Source: Miscanthus floridulus
Lineage: Eukaryota; Streptophyta; Magnoliopsida; Poales; Poaceae
Reading direction: 5' to 3'
NCBI RefSeq assembly: GCF_019320115.1
Contig: NC_089598.1
Coordinates: forward strand, 24,705,585 to 24,769,584
DNA length: 64,000 nucleotides
The position numbers were made by a program, and so were the translations under genes. A model generated the notes under the pieces. The model was not told the DNA's origin, made no database searches, and saw only the letters and a program-made list of their open reading frames with translations. This document shows positions 15,837 to 26,671 of this stretch, piece by piece (within the stretch, counting starts at the first letter, position 1; every line of letters begins with the position of its first letter).

Positions 15837-15849
15837 CTACTCTCTATAC

Positions 15850-16260
15850 TCATTTTTAATATAATATAAATTTCTTATTTTATAAGCAAATAAAATTAAA
15901 AAAACTCTAAAATTCTCTATATCTCTAAACCATGAAGTGTGCTATGCATGCTAGAAATGAAAGCTGAATACTAGTTTTGAATAACTACTTTAACCTTCCT
16001 TCATCCAAATATGCAAACTTTAAAGTGATTTTGAGCTTAAATGGCTTACAAATATAAAAAAAATCCACCATAAAAAACTACATATATCTAGTCCACAAAA
16101 TGAGATATGCTAATAATGAAACATGAGAATATAAAGTTGGTAACCTTTAGAACCGAAGAAACGATGGAGGAATCGAAGAAATCTTGTGATTACCGACAAT
16201 GAGGAAGAAGAGAGGCCAGCGATATGAAGCAAGAACACTGAGCTCGAAGTGGCTCGGGCT
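15850..16260. other. 5' leader and AT-rich region of CACTA-1
   Basis: AT-rich sequence between the transposase start and its TATA box. The CACTA-2 counterpart (61449-61860) is nearly identical. It probably holds the leader of the transposase transcript; no coding pattern is seen. Confidence 0.5.
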
Positions 16261-16276
16261 CGGGGAGGAAGAAGGG

Positions 16277-16284
16277 GTATATAG
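16277..16284 (-). promoter_or_regulatory. TATA box of CACTA-1 transposase gene
   Basis: On the minus strand CCTATATACCCC lies between the right subterminal array and the transposase leader. The same box is conserved in CACTA-2 near 61877-61884. Confidence 0.5.
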
Positions 16285-16290
16285 GAGGGG

Positions 16291-16585
16291 ACCTTTAGTC
16301 CCGGTTGGAGACAGCAACCGAGACTAAAGGTCACTTTCTAGTCCCGGACGGAGCCTCCAGCCGGGAGTAGACTTTTACTCCTAGTTGGAGGGACCAACCG
16401 GGAGTAAAAGTTAACCTTTAGTCCCGGTTGGTAGCTCCAACCGGGACTAAAGGTCCCCTGCAGCAAAAGCCTGCCGCCGTAGCCATTGGGCAGGGACCTT
16501 TAGTCCCGGTTGGAGCTACCAACTGGGACTAAAGGTTTCTCTAGTCCCGAGCGCGAAAAATACCAGGATTAAAGCTAAATTTCAA
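16291..16585. repeat. CACTA-1 right subterminal repeat array
   Basis: Alternating TTTAGTCCCGGTTGG and CCAACCGGGACTAAAGG units mirror the left array. Several pairs form hairpins, for example around 16411-16452 and 16496-16535. Confidence 0.85.
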
Positions 16586-16615
16586 AGTGGATCAAAGGTC
16601 GTTTCTCTACTAGTG

Positions 16616-17212
16616 AATCACCCACAACCGCTCACACCATGACTTGGGTCATCCACAGGCTTCGTCGGATGATCACCAAGCTTCCAATCACCACCGAGCC
16701 GTCTAGGTGATGGCGAGCACCAAGAGTAACAAGCACGAACTCTCACTTGACCAAGACAAGCCTAATGAGAAAGGTGGATGCACACTTGTTACTCCCTATG
16801 CACTAATGATGTCCTTAATCTTGGATTCTTAAATCTCAACCACCCCACTAGGCTCTTGATCTCCCTTACACTCCAAAGGTGTTTCTCAGCTAAACAATTG
16901 GGCAAGAGAGCTAAGTTGGACAAGTAGGAGAAGTATTTATACTCCCACATTCAAAACATGACCGTTACTGTCCAACTTAGCAAAACATGAGGTGACCGAA
17001 CGCGCAGGTCAAGGTGACCGGACGCGCCGGTCAGTGGCCAACTGCCACGAACACGTCAGCTGTCAGACTTGACCGTTAGAGTGACCTGACGCTGATCAGC
17101 ATCCTGTCAGCATCCACCTGACACGTCTGGTCAAGAATTATCCTCTTTGGACCTTCTCTGTTGTTGACCGGACTCTACAAACCCTGTGTCCGATCACTCA
17201 CCTACTAGCATC
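16616..17212 (-). repeat. copia-1 5' LTR, outer half
   Basis: LTR sequence resumes after the right AAT duplication (16616-16618). It includes short GACCG/GGTCA-rich stretches. The outer LTR end lies near 17205-17220, where homology to a gypsy-type Gag begins; the exact base is not determinable without the second LTR. Confidence 0.6.
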
Positions 17213-17952
17213 CGTTCCAGTCAATAGCAAGTCCACGCTGCGGGGCTTGTGGCAGAGCGGATGGTGGAGGCGCTTCCAATGTCTCAACGCGCGACGTCAG
17301 GGACTTGAGGTTTTGGCTGAGCTCGGTGGAGAACTTGTCGATGTCGGGGCGCCAGCGATTAAAGGTCTCCATGAGCTTCATCATCGAGTTCATCTGCGTC
17401 GCCAACCCATCAAGCTTCTCCTCCGCTGTCGTCATGCGAGCAGTGAGGGTAGGTCCACGCGCCAGTGGATTAGGGTTTGGTGGTGATGGATGGAGTGGAT
17501 GCGGTGGCTTGGTAGGAGGTGGTGGATGATAATGGTGGTGGATGGGGTGGTGGAGGTAGAATCAAGCTCAATCTCTGCACGCCTCACCGGATCCAACCGT
17601 AGAGCGATGAACTCCGCAAGATTTTACGAATCGGTTCCGCGAATCGATTGGTCAGGCTCTTGGTACCAAATGTTATGGTCTCGGCTGCGTAACTAGTGGG
17701 GGTGCCGGCGAACACGCGCGGCGAGTGAGCACGGCGTCTCCATCTCCGAGGAAGACGAGCACAGGAGGAAGAGAAATCAGGTTTTGGTTCTATTTTCGCT
17801 GTCCGCCCAACCACCCACACAACGAGTCTTAATTCAACAGCAAAATGGGCCAAGCCTAGTAGATACACCCTAGCGGCACGCAGGCTGATTTATGGGCCAG
17901 AAGGCTAGTGTAGCCCAGTATCGATGCACGGCCTTAGGCCCAGTACGTGACA
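17205..17952 (-). mobile_element. 5' end of a gypsy-type LTR retrotransposon (LTR, PBS, Gag start), truncated
   Basis: Three parts in order on the minus strand. A putative LTR (17952-17671) starts TGTCACGTACTGG and ends CATAACA. A PBS-like TTTGGTACCAAGAGCCTGACC region (17670-17650) follows. The start of a Gag frame (17435-17205) reads MTTAEEKLDGLATQMNSMMK and then a helical segment, as at the N-terminus of grass gypsy Gag proteins. The frame is cut off at the copia-1 boundary, suggesting copia-1 inserted into this element. The LTR outer end is a best guess from the TG...CA rule. Confidence 0.6.
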
Positions 17953-20117
17953 GTAGCCTGCTAGAGCTGGTTTTTTTTTGCCCTGACTACCTAAATTGGG
18001 GATAGGTAGTGTGTTTGGGTTGTCAGCTGGAGTTGCTCTTATTGAAATACATCCACAATGTTTTAAAGCACGCAAAGATATAGCATTATGTCCCAAAAGA
18101 AGCCTAGTGGTCAACTGGTCATCCATGGTCATACTCTGTATAGTTAGGTTTAGAGGCAAAACTTATATAACATTATGTATTGTTTCCGGAACGTGTATAT
18201 ATGATCAAAATGTAGTTGAACTGTTGAAGAAGTATGGTTATGCCTTGATACCTGCACACGATAAAAACAAAACAAAAATAAATAATCAGAGAAATTTTCA
18301 GCAGCAACATGAACATTTTAGAGAGAGGATGTATTAACCCCAGTTTGAACATTAACCAAAGTCATACAAAAGTATGAAAAAGGAAACAAAAACTAATAGG
18401 AACCCAACAAGGCAACGACTTTATTTGTAGATAGTGCCATTATGTCACTAGTACCATTAATCAAATAAAGAGATGATCAACCAGAACTAGCCACAAAGCA
18501 TTGCGATAGAGCTACACAAGGTTTATAGCAAGAATCGACCACAGATGGGACCAGAACATGTTTGCTTCAGAGCTGCAGGCTGCCGGCACACTTTGGCATG
18601 CCTAAAGTTAACTCCTTATAAGAAGTATAAAAATATGCATGAGTGATAAATCATGGCGAGGATCAAGATGCCTTGAGAAGTCTGAAATAATGCTCGAGTC
18701 TGAAAAGGCAAAACTTACAGGATCATGTTGTATTTCTGGGCTGTGATATATGATCAAGATTGCCTCAATCGCTATCTGCACACAGCAGAAAAAGTAAACA
18801 TATTATCAGCAATAATTCAAATACTTTGAGATCAAACAAGAAATAATACGAGAGACCAACCTGACCAGAAGCCAGGAAAATTGCCTTACAAGTATATAAC
18901 AAAAAAGAAAATAAACGTTATAACAGGAACCCAACAAACTAGAGTCAACTGAAACAACAACAGGAAAAAGGAACTGAAGCCTTTGAATATAGAGAGCCAT
19001 AACCTGCATATATAGCCTTCTAGCTTTCTCATGACACTCTTAAAATTCTGCTGGAAGCTCCTAGTTTAGATCTGTAAATGGGAAAGTCTATTCCAGAAGG
19101 CAAAATTTTGATACTTGCATATACCAGAACCCAAATACAAGCATCTAAGATTAGTAAAATCAGCAATGATCTGGTACATGCACCGGACAGAAGAGTATTG
19201 CAACATATTATCCACCACACACATCCCCTTATTTGATAGTAATAAATGGTGGCAGAAGCACAGACAAGTTTCAATCATTAATAATAGCCACAAAGAAGTT
19301 CGAAGTATCACCCCTGACTCGACAATCACAGATAAGATAACCAGCACAACCATATTCAGTACAACAATCATCTGAATTATTACAAATATTCATTTTTTTC
19401 AAAGTGTAGTGAAAATCTCCTTTAAGATGGCAATGCCAGGATATTCCCACAATCTTGACGGTAGCCACCCAGCACTTCTTCCAGATTATTTCATCAACGC
19501 CATTACCTGAGAATTGCAAAGGTGAAATAATTAACTGTGTAAAGATGATCTTATAAGTAAGATGTAATACTAAAGAGCACTTGTGATTGGGTTAATCACT
19601 ATCTATCTAGCAGAATCAGCGCACGCGAGCAAATGGAAATTCTAGGGGAAACGAAAAGATATATGATTGGAGCAGTGGAATAGCATTCGGCAGTGAATGA
19701 TCAATGCCAGCAAGCAAGCGGCAGGTGTCCCGGTTGCGCTCCAATATAGACACCTCACAGGCACAGCACTGCGCTTAACAAGATCGATGGACTGGGCTCC
19801 CGGCCTCCAGAACAAGGAATAATTCCTAGTCCAAGTTTCCGATCAAGATGCTGCATGCCAATTGCCACGCCAGCATCTGATAGACAGAGGCGAGAACGGA
19901 GTGTCTGCTGCTGCTGAAGGAGTACGAATCTCGATCGGAGATGGCAACATGGCGTCGCATCTCGTCGGCTTACACACGTGCACACTACACATCGAGGAAT
20001 GGGACTCTCAGCTCTCCATGGTCGAGGAGATCAGGAGAGCAACTGTCCGAGTGGGCGCACAGCGCACGGTGGTGAAGGAGGAAACCGACGGGGGCATGGT
20101 TGGGGAAGGAAAACTTA
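17953..20117 (-). other. probable spliced 3' UTR and downstream region of the 195-codon gene
   Basis: No protein gene is evident. Splice-like signals agree with the minus-strand gene next door. A GTAAGT donor overlaps its stop codon (20119-20114). A strong acceptor (TTTGCAATTCTCAG) lies near 19507. Further donor/acceptor pairs occur near 18778 and 18717. Exon-like pieces contain stops in all frames, which fits an untranslated region. Boundaries are hypothetical. Confidence 0.35.
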
Positions 20118-20705
20118 CTAGTAGGCGCCGTAGACGGCTATGGCCATCAGGCAGACCAATCCTGCCGCAGCGGCCAAAGCCATCCTGCTGAGGAGCCGCA
20201 GAGGAGCCTGGATCGGCTCCTCTCCGGCGACTGCGATGGCGCCGCCGCCACCTTCGCCGCCTGCGCGGATGTGCGCGGCGACAATCAGCATGGTGCCCAC
20301 AAAGAAGGTCACCGTGGCCACAGCGGGCAAGACACGGAGAGCAGCCAGACCAAGCGCGCGGGCTTGCTCGCCTTGATCCACGTCCACGCCACCTGGAGCC
20401 CGCACGAACAGGAAGAACTGGAGAACACCAGCGCACACGCATGACATGAAGGACACGATCTCCGGCAGGCGCCGGTTGCCGGCATCTTGGTGAAGGACGT
20501 GGCGGTAAATGAAGGTCACAGAGACGGAAACCCCCGCCGCCGAAGCCAGGAGCAGCAGGTCCCGGACCCCGCTGTGGAGTGGCGGGGCTTGAGCGGCTAC
20601 CGTGGTGCTCGCACCCGGCAGCGGGTCCAGCAAGTTGGTGAGCTCGACGGCGCTCATCGCGGCGCATAGGGCCGGGACGGCGGCGGCGGAAATTGCGTTC
20701 CCCAT
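20118..20705 (-). CDS. 195-aa putative multi-pass membrane protein, unknown function
   Basis: The only long clean frame in the window that looks like a normal host gene. It is GC-rich, begins MGNAISAAAVPALCAAM and ends AIAVYGAY. Hydrophobic stretches at about residues 5-22, 45-66, 82-104, 117-143 and 170-192 suggest four or five membrane segments. They are separated by short loops, including the basic RHVLHQDAGNRR and the Gly-rich RAGGEGGGG. A decayed relative lies at 32054-32645 with the same order of segments, so this is a small gene family. I do not recognise the family. The stop codon TAG overlaps a GTAAGT donor, and splicing to the acceptor near 19507 would also yield TAG. Confidence 0.65.
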   Translation of the reverse strand: MGNAISAAAVPALCAAMSAVELTNLLDPLPGASTTVAAQAPPLHSGVRDLLLLASAAGVSVSVTFIYRHVLHQDAGNRRLPEIVSFMSCVCAGVLQFFLFVRAPGGVDVDQGEQARALGLAALRVLPAVATVTFFVGTMLIVAAHIRAGGEGGGGAIAVAGEEPIQAPLRLLSRMALAAAAGLVCLMAIAVYGAY

Positions 20706-21520
20706 ATAGTAGGCTTTTCGGCTGAGGAGGACGAGGATCTGGAGGGGAGGAGCGAGGGGCGCCTGGCGCTTCGAGGATCGGGAACAGCGACGGTGTTTTA
20801 GGGTTTAAGAACGCCGGCGGTGTGAGGTGGGAGATGCAGATTTAATGGCGTGGGCGCGTGGTGGGGAGGGGTCAGGAGAGTGGTGAGCGCGAGGTTGCTT
20901 GCTTGGGGCGGTGATGCTGCGACCTGGGCTCGTGAGCTACACAGCTGGTGGACAACCTACTCATAGTATATGGCGGTCAGTTAGTCAGAGGCAATACGTG
21001 TTTTCTCTTCTTCTTCTCCTCCTTTTCTTTATTATTATCCACTTTTTATATTGAGGAATAAAACGACTTTCGTGAGCTTATCAATATCTAATCCACTTAG
21101 TTAGCGATAATGTACTTTTTTTTCATAAGTGATTACTAACTGATTATGGAACGAAGCCTCTGCTACACTTCGTCACTTTGGCACAACTCTAGTTGCTTTG
21201 GATGCGCTTAGATATGATCTATTTATATTTAAGATGTTCATAATTATTTAATCCAACAAAATTAAAAATTTACTGGACATTAACTCAGAAAAATCTAGTG
21301 TCTATTGGATTTATGTGGACTAGCTATTTGAGAGGTAAATCATTCTTTAATGTCTAGTTTTAAGTTTTATGATACCCATGGGACCCACGTTTATATCTAG
21401 GCATACCGATCTGCACAAAGTAGTAAGTAATTCTAGACTCAACTCCATTAATTCCAGTTAATTTTGCAAAAAAATTAAGGCGACACGATGTTTTAAAATT
21501 TGGAGTCAGACTTTTGACGT
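20706..21520. other. upstream region of the 195-codon gene, then non-coding sequence
   Basis: The first about 200 bases upstream of the start are GC-rich and probably hold the leader and promoter. I see no convincing TATA box. From 20990 the sequence becomes AT-rich with no recognisable feature. Confidence 0.4.
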
Positions 21521-21523
21521 GAA

Positions 21524-21525
21524 AT

Positions 21526-21615
<90 letters not shown>
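21524..21615. repeat. compound microsatellite (CA)n(TA)n(GA)n
   Basis: Three adjoining dinucleotide tracts run without interruption. The overlapping open frame (Ser-Leu and Ile-Tyr repeats) is an artefact. Confidence 0.95.
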
Positions 21616-21618
<3 letters not shown>

Positions 21619-22310
21619 CACCAATATATTAAAGATGGGGCGTAATGATGGCGGCGACGCTCCAACCCGCTCTGCTATGGGCTAGAGCAGTGGCAAAGCT
21701 TGATGGGAAAACAAGAGGGGGCCATCAGCACTAATTTCTTGCTTAATATGCATAGTTATTGATTTTAATCACCAGATTAATAGCTACTTAAGGGCGTTTT
21801 CAATGACCGAGGAGAGGGCATGGCCCTCTTTGGCCTGCATGTAGCTCCGCCATTGGGCTAGAGGCAACAACAGACCAGGGTACAGGATGGGCTGGGATAG
21901 GGTTGTGTTGGCGGTGTGGGTGTTGGTGACCGCACGCCGACGAGTTGACGAAGAGTGATTGGAGCTCGAAGGAGGTCAGCTAGGAGCGACGGGGTGGTCG
22001 TCATGTACCTCCATGGAGAATGGAGTGAAAAAGGAAGGAAGGGCGAAAGAAGACGGCAACATTTTAGTCATATGAAATAATTGTGTATGTTTAATGGCCT
22101 ATACATGGGACCAACGGTGTCGAGGACGTCATGGGAGATCTCAAGTAGACGAAAAATTATAATGATATGATCCAATATGATGAATAGTAGTGGCAAACCT
22201 TAGAGAAGTAATATTTATAATGGTGTAGATCCAAATTAACTCTCTAATTTACCATCAGTTCGACATAGTACTTCTGGAAAAAGAACAAACTCACTCAAAG
22301 ATTCTATAAC
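21616..22310. other. non-coding stretch, nothing recognised
   Basis: No open frame with a protein-like pattern, no terminal repeats and no RNA-gene boxes were recognised here. Confidence 0.4.
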
Positions 22311-22930
22311 GGAAGAAGCGACGTAACATGCATCTAGGCTGAGCCTGGGTCTCCGACACAGTTGCATTGCAGCGTGATGTGCTGAACCGGTCCTGTCAAG
22401 TCCCATTTTTATACATCAATATATACGGACCAAATGTCCTTAGAAAGAAATAATACCGACGGCAAGGGGCTACCTGTGACATGCATCTAAGCTGAGCCTG
22501 GACTCCCTCCATACAGCCTGTTCGTTTGTTGGTTTCAGTCAGGACTTATCAGACAACCAACAGTGTTTTTCTCTCACAACAAACCAGCACCGGCTAGGCT
22601 TATCAGTCCAGAAATCAACCAACAAACAGACGGATAGTCCCGATAGGCCTAAAGCCACCGGCCCATTCAGGTACCATTTTTACACATAAAAATTTGACAG
22701 TTTCTAAAAAAAATTCTCAAAAAAACATAAAATATGGACCGAATATCCTTCTGCCAAAAAATACTGACCGAACAAAAAAAATACTGATGTGTACTCCTGG
22801 GGGTACTGGAGTATATCGCAAGAGGCGACTTACATGCATCTCAGCCTCTAGGTTGATGTGTCTAAGCCTGCCGTGCTGAACTGGCCTAGTGGCTCGGCGC
22901 CCCGGCCAAGTCTCATTTTTCGCAAGGCCT
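22311..22930. repeat. degenerate local repeat, about three copies
   Basis: CATGCATCTAAGCTGAGCCTGG-like segments occur near 22329, 22481 and (more divergent) 22833. Each is associated with a GTCCCATTTTTA/ATGGACCGAAT-type segment. The middle copy carries the MITE at 22515-22636. Confidence 0.5.
22515..22636. mobile_element. MITE, CTGTTCG-terminus family
   Basis: Inverted ends CTGTTCGTTTGTTGGTTTC and GAAATCAACCAACAAACAG enclose GTGTTTTTCTCTCACAACA. The arrangement is typical of a very common short grass MITE. Related copies lie at 23626-23750, 40355-40470 and 51048-51145. Confidence 0.7.
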
Positions 22931-23610
22931 ATTTATCGCGAGAAGGAGGACGATGACGACTGACGTCTTCAGAAGATTATCCATCCGCTTTTCTTTTCTA
23001 GCGAGCACTCAGAACGTCAGATCTGTAGCAGTATCATGTTTTCCATTTCAGAGGACCTGCTTGTGCTTGATGCCTCTCTGAAAGGAATCGTTGTCTTGCT
23101 GGAACAATCTGAGTTGCTCTTCTCGGAAGAAACCAGAGAGGCAACTAGATTTGCCCCCAAAAAATAAGGAAAGCAAAAAAGACAGCTAGCTTTCTCACAG
23201 GGAAACGAACGCTGAAGATAGGGACACCAGACAAACCTGCCAGTGAGTGCCACGGCCGGCACGAGTCGAAGGCTGGAAGTAGCAGAGCTCAGCTGAGGCC
23301 ATCATGGTGTGCGGTCGCCTTGCCCATCTGCGGCAGATCGGTGAGCATGGCGACGAAGAGGGGCTACCTAGATGTGGAAGCTCTGCTCATTTGAGCCGGA
23401 GCATGCACGTTGACTTGCAAGTCTCCCCCGCCACCTCGCCACCTATAAACAAGAGATGAAGTGAACAGAGCGCCACCACTCCTGACCACAGACATCACTG
23501 TGGGTCTGCACTACAGGGTCCACCTATCAGAGATTCAGGGCTAAGAAAACAACAGCTAAGCGCCTGTGTCCCAACACCAACGTTAGACTCGGTCGGGTCA
23601 GTCCGTGATC
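22931..23610. other. non-coding stretch, nothing recognised
   Basis: Mixed composition with no convincing coding or repeat structure. A short motif (CAACGTTAGACTCGG) at its right end recurs at 23758, just beyond the next MITE. Confidence 0.4.
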
Positions 23611-23625
23611 TCCTTTTGGCTTTTG

Positions 23626-23750
23626 CGAGGGAGCAGTGCCCTGTTCGCTTTTCAGTTTTTTTAGTCGAAATAATGTTTTTCTCTCACGATAAATTAGTTG
23701 GAACAATGTTTCGATTTGTTTTTTCAGCGAAGCGAACGGGGGCCATCAGG
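23626..23750. mobile_element. MITE, CCCTGTTCG-terminus family
   Basis: Ends GCCCTGTTCGCTTTTCAG and AGCGAAGCGAACGGGGGC are imperfect inverted repeats around the conserved TTTTTCTCTCACGATAA core. A short direct repeat containing GTTAGACTCGG flanks it on both sides (about 23581 and 23761). Confidence 0.65.
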
Positions 23751-23974
23751 TGCCAAACAACGTTAGACTCGGCCCGTGATCTAGGTCGGGTTTCTTTGAT
23801 CGGAAAAAGGTGGAAATCCAGAACCAGAAGTCCATGCCCAGAACAAACGTAACTTCATCCTCTGGTAACAGGATTTGTTGCTCCACCGTCTAATGGGTAA
23901 ACATGGATTCGTTTTGCAAACTAGGACGGTAAGAATTCGAATGTGTCAAACCATGGATCAGTGGAAAGTTGCGT

Positions 23975-24195
23975 GATACTCCCTCTATTACAAATTATAA
24001 ATCATTCCAAGAATCTCGAAGAGTTAAAGCATCTCAAGTTTGACCAAAGTTATAGAAAAAATTATAAAGATTTATGATATTAAATAGATATACTATCAAA
24101 ATATAATTAATGAAGAACATAGTAATACTTAGTTGGCATCATAAATGTTATTATCTTATTATATAAAGTTGGTCAATCTTGATATGCTTTGACTC
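23975..24195. mobile_element. Stowaway-like (Tc1/mariner) MITE, truncated on the right
   Basis: The left end ACTCCCTCTATTACAAATTA and the internal AAGCATCTCAAGTTTGACC match the widespread grass CTCCCTCCGTTCC family. The right half ends at TATGCTTTGACTC, without its terminal inverted repeat, where LINE sequence begins. Confidence 0.7.
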
Positions 24196-26050
24196 TCCAT
24201 AAAATCCCTTGAATCTCCATTTCTCCACCTTTGTAACCGAGTCCAAGATTGTCACATCAATATGCATTTTGTCCGGCGTTTCTAAACGAACATCCAAATC
24301 CTCTTTCCAGAGGACAGCTAGTCCTGCCCCTGCCAAGGCTCCCAACGCCGAGCCCATTAGCAAAATCGAGCGTGCGCCAGAGTCCATCCATGCTATCTGA
24401 GTGAAACCTTGTTTCTGATAAGAACACCAAGATGGGGCAATGTAGCTCTATCAGGCTACGAAGATCACGAACTGCCTCAGACTGCCCCAAGCCCCGGCAG
24501 TTCATTCATAGGATTTTCGTTGTGCCCGGCGGGGGCTGTCCCTCGTAACCGCCGCTAATCTTGCATTTAGTGTGATATTGCCTCTCTTTTGCTTCTTCAA
24601 GGTTTCAATCATACTCCCTCCACTATTTTCAGAGCCCCCATCCATTTGACTCACCCAAGAGGACACCAATCCACTGGGAACTAGAGCAGTGCAGCCGGGA
24701 AGAGGTATGTTGAGGTCTGGAGTTTGCGTACCCCCAAAGCCCTTGGATTTCCTCTTGCGATGCTGCACGCGGTTCTGGTCATCATCATCCATAACCAGCT
24801 GTCGGCTAGGTCCAGTACCTTTCTTCCTCCCATCTTCTGGCAGTGTGTTAGACCAGTGCTCACCTGCCTATTGCTTCATAGATTACTGGACTTCTTGGTC
24901 TACAGTGTCTCCCATCTGGTCCGACAATAAAAAGTGTGACCCATCATCGCCCAGAGAGGAATGGTCATCGCCAGACCTGCAAAAACGAGATTTCGGTGGT
25001 TTCCCAGCCGAGGACGTACCACTAGGATTCAGCAGCAGCCCCCGCGAAGGATTGCACCCTCCTGTGTTTATCTTCCGGCGCCCTAAGCTGGACGTCGTAC
25101 ACGGCAGTTTCCCTTGTTCATCCCTTTCCACCGGAGTCGGGCAATCCACTTCATAATGGCCCATGATCCCACAGGCGAAGCAGTAAAAAGGAAGCTTTTC
25201 ATACTGAATTGCAAATCAGCGAGGCTCCTCCGAACGACTCATGCGTAGTAACACCCCACGCCTCAGGGGTTTATCGATCTCGATGGCTACGCGGGCACGT
25301 AAAAATGCACCGCTGGCTTTACCATCCTTATCAACATCCATCTTAACCACATGACCAATCAATCCTATAGCATGTTCTCCAAGCTGTTGATTCATCCAAC
25401 CTAGAGGAAGGTTCAAAAGTCAAACCCAAATCTCCATATGATCGAACAGTATTTCTGACGCATTTAGTCGTTCATCGTACATCTTCAGAACGACGGCATG
25501 CCTCCCTACCATCCATGGAGTGCCCGCAAGCACCCTCTTCAAATCCACCTTACTCGCAAACTCCGCTACAAAGAGATTATCCCCTTTGTCGCCAATGGCA
25601 CATATCTTCAATCCTACCGGGTTGCCCCAGGCAGGTTTCATAGCAGCACAGACTATGTTGATGTGGACAGCCATGGGGGAGATGACCTTCCCCACTAGTG
25701 CCCACTCCATCGTCGGTAGTGCCGTATCCTCCTCCTCATCAAAGAACTCGACCACGGCACCCTCTTCTTCAGTCAGGTTCAGCCGCTTCAAGAGATCCGT
25801 GGAAGGGTTTAGAGAAAAAACATTGTGGTCGACGGTGCCAGGAACGGCTAACCTTCGATATGCGGTGGCCGGCACCGCCATGGGGACGGTGGACGGGGCG
25901 TGGACGTCGGTGATCGGGAAGAAACACAGGCGGAACGGACATAGTCACCGGTGGGGCGAGCTGGATCGGGATCAGGGAAGAGCGCGATCTCAGAATCGCT
26001 AGGGGGCGACTCCGTGATTTTTGGATCTCCTACATTTGGTAGATCGTCAT
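24170..26050 (-). pseudogene. truncated LINE (L1-type): ORF1-like DUF4283/zinc knuckle protein and start of endonuclease
   Basis: A minus-strand element whose ORF1-like frame starts near 25881 (MAVPATAYRRLAVPGTV). It carries a DUF4283-like fold (VGKVISPMAVHINI, WMVGRHAVVLKMYDE), then LLNLPLGWMN, then a CX2CX4HX4C knuckle (CFACGIMGHYEVDC, near 25140-25185). A linker is followed by an AP-endonuclease start, NCRGLGQSEAVRDLRSLIE and FLSETRF (catalytic Glu, about 24440), and GAGLAVLWKEDLDV (about 24300). It stops at FKGFYGESK near 24180; the rest of endonuclease and all reverse transcriptase are missing. Stops near 25418 and 25216 look like CGA to TGA and TGG to TGA. Confidence 0.85.
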
Positions 26051-26059
26051 ATCTTATTT

Positions 26060-26650
26060 TTTGTCCATCTCCTTCCCTTCTAAGGCTGGCTCATGTGCCC
26101 TTTGGCTTGCCTAGCTGCGAGATAAATAGAAATGCTCATTTCAACATTCGTCTCTCTCGTTCCAATGCACAAACACATCCACTCCTGCTGCATCCAAGGC
26201 TTCCCCGTCTCAGTTCCTGCGAGCACGGGAATAGGGAAAGCAGGCCTCCAAAACCGAGTTGTCTATGAGTTCATCTACTCGGGTGAACTGCGGCCATCAG
26301 GTTTTTGGAGAGAGATCACGCGACTACTCGATCGATCCATGACCTATGACTTCATATTCTTCCCGGCGTTTGTGATGGCGGTGGGAGTTCGGCACTGCAA
26401 CCTCTCTGCACTGCATTGAGTGGGATGACTACACCAACATGCGCTATGTTGTCTAGCGCAACCGGCTTTGGTGCCACTGGGTATGTTCTAGTTCATCCCC
26501 TATCTTCAGCGATTAAAATCATGATTATTTGTATCATCTACATGTCCATGTCACATAGATCACACGTGCACATATATGAGGCCACAAACGTGTTATTAAT
26601 CTTTTTCTTGATTAAATTAATACTAAAATTGCCTAAATTTCTAACAATCC
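26060..26650 (+). repeat. copia-2 5' LTR, missing its first ~400 bp
   Basis: From CTTCCCTTCTAAGG (about 26070) to CCTAAATTTCTAA (26640) it matches 31482-32054 closely, with scattered substitutions. The part equivalent to 31072-31470 is missing and LINE sequence abuts instead. A mutated PBS may lie at 26667-26685 (TTTGGTAGTCGGCTTTGC). Confidence 0.8.
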
Positions 26651-26671
26651 AAAAACCTGATAGGCATTTTT

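Noticed and set aside
20008..20667. 219-codon minus-strand frame overlapping the 195-codon gene
   Set aside because: It is a different phase of the same GC-rich coding region. It lacks the hydrophobic pattern and its residues are not conserved in the paralogue at 32054-32645.
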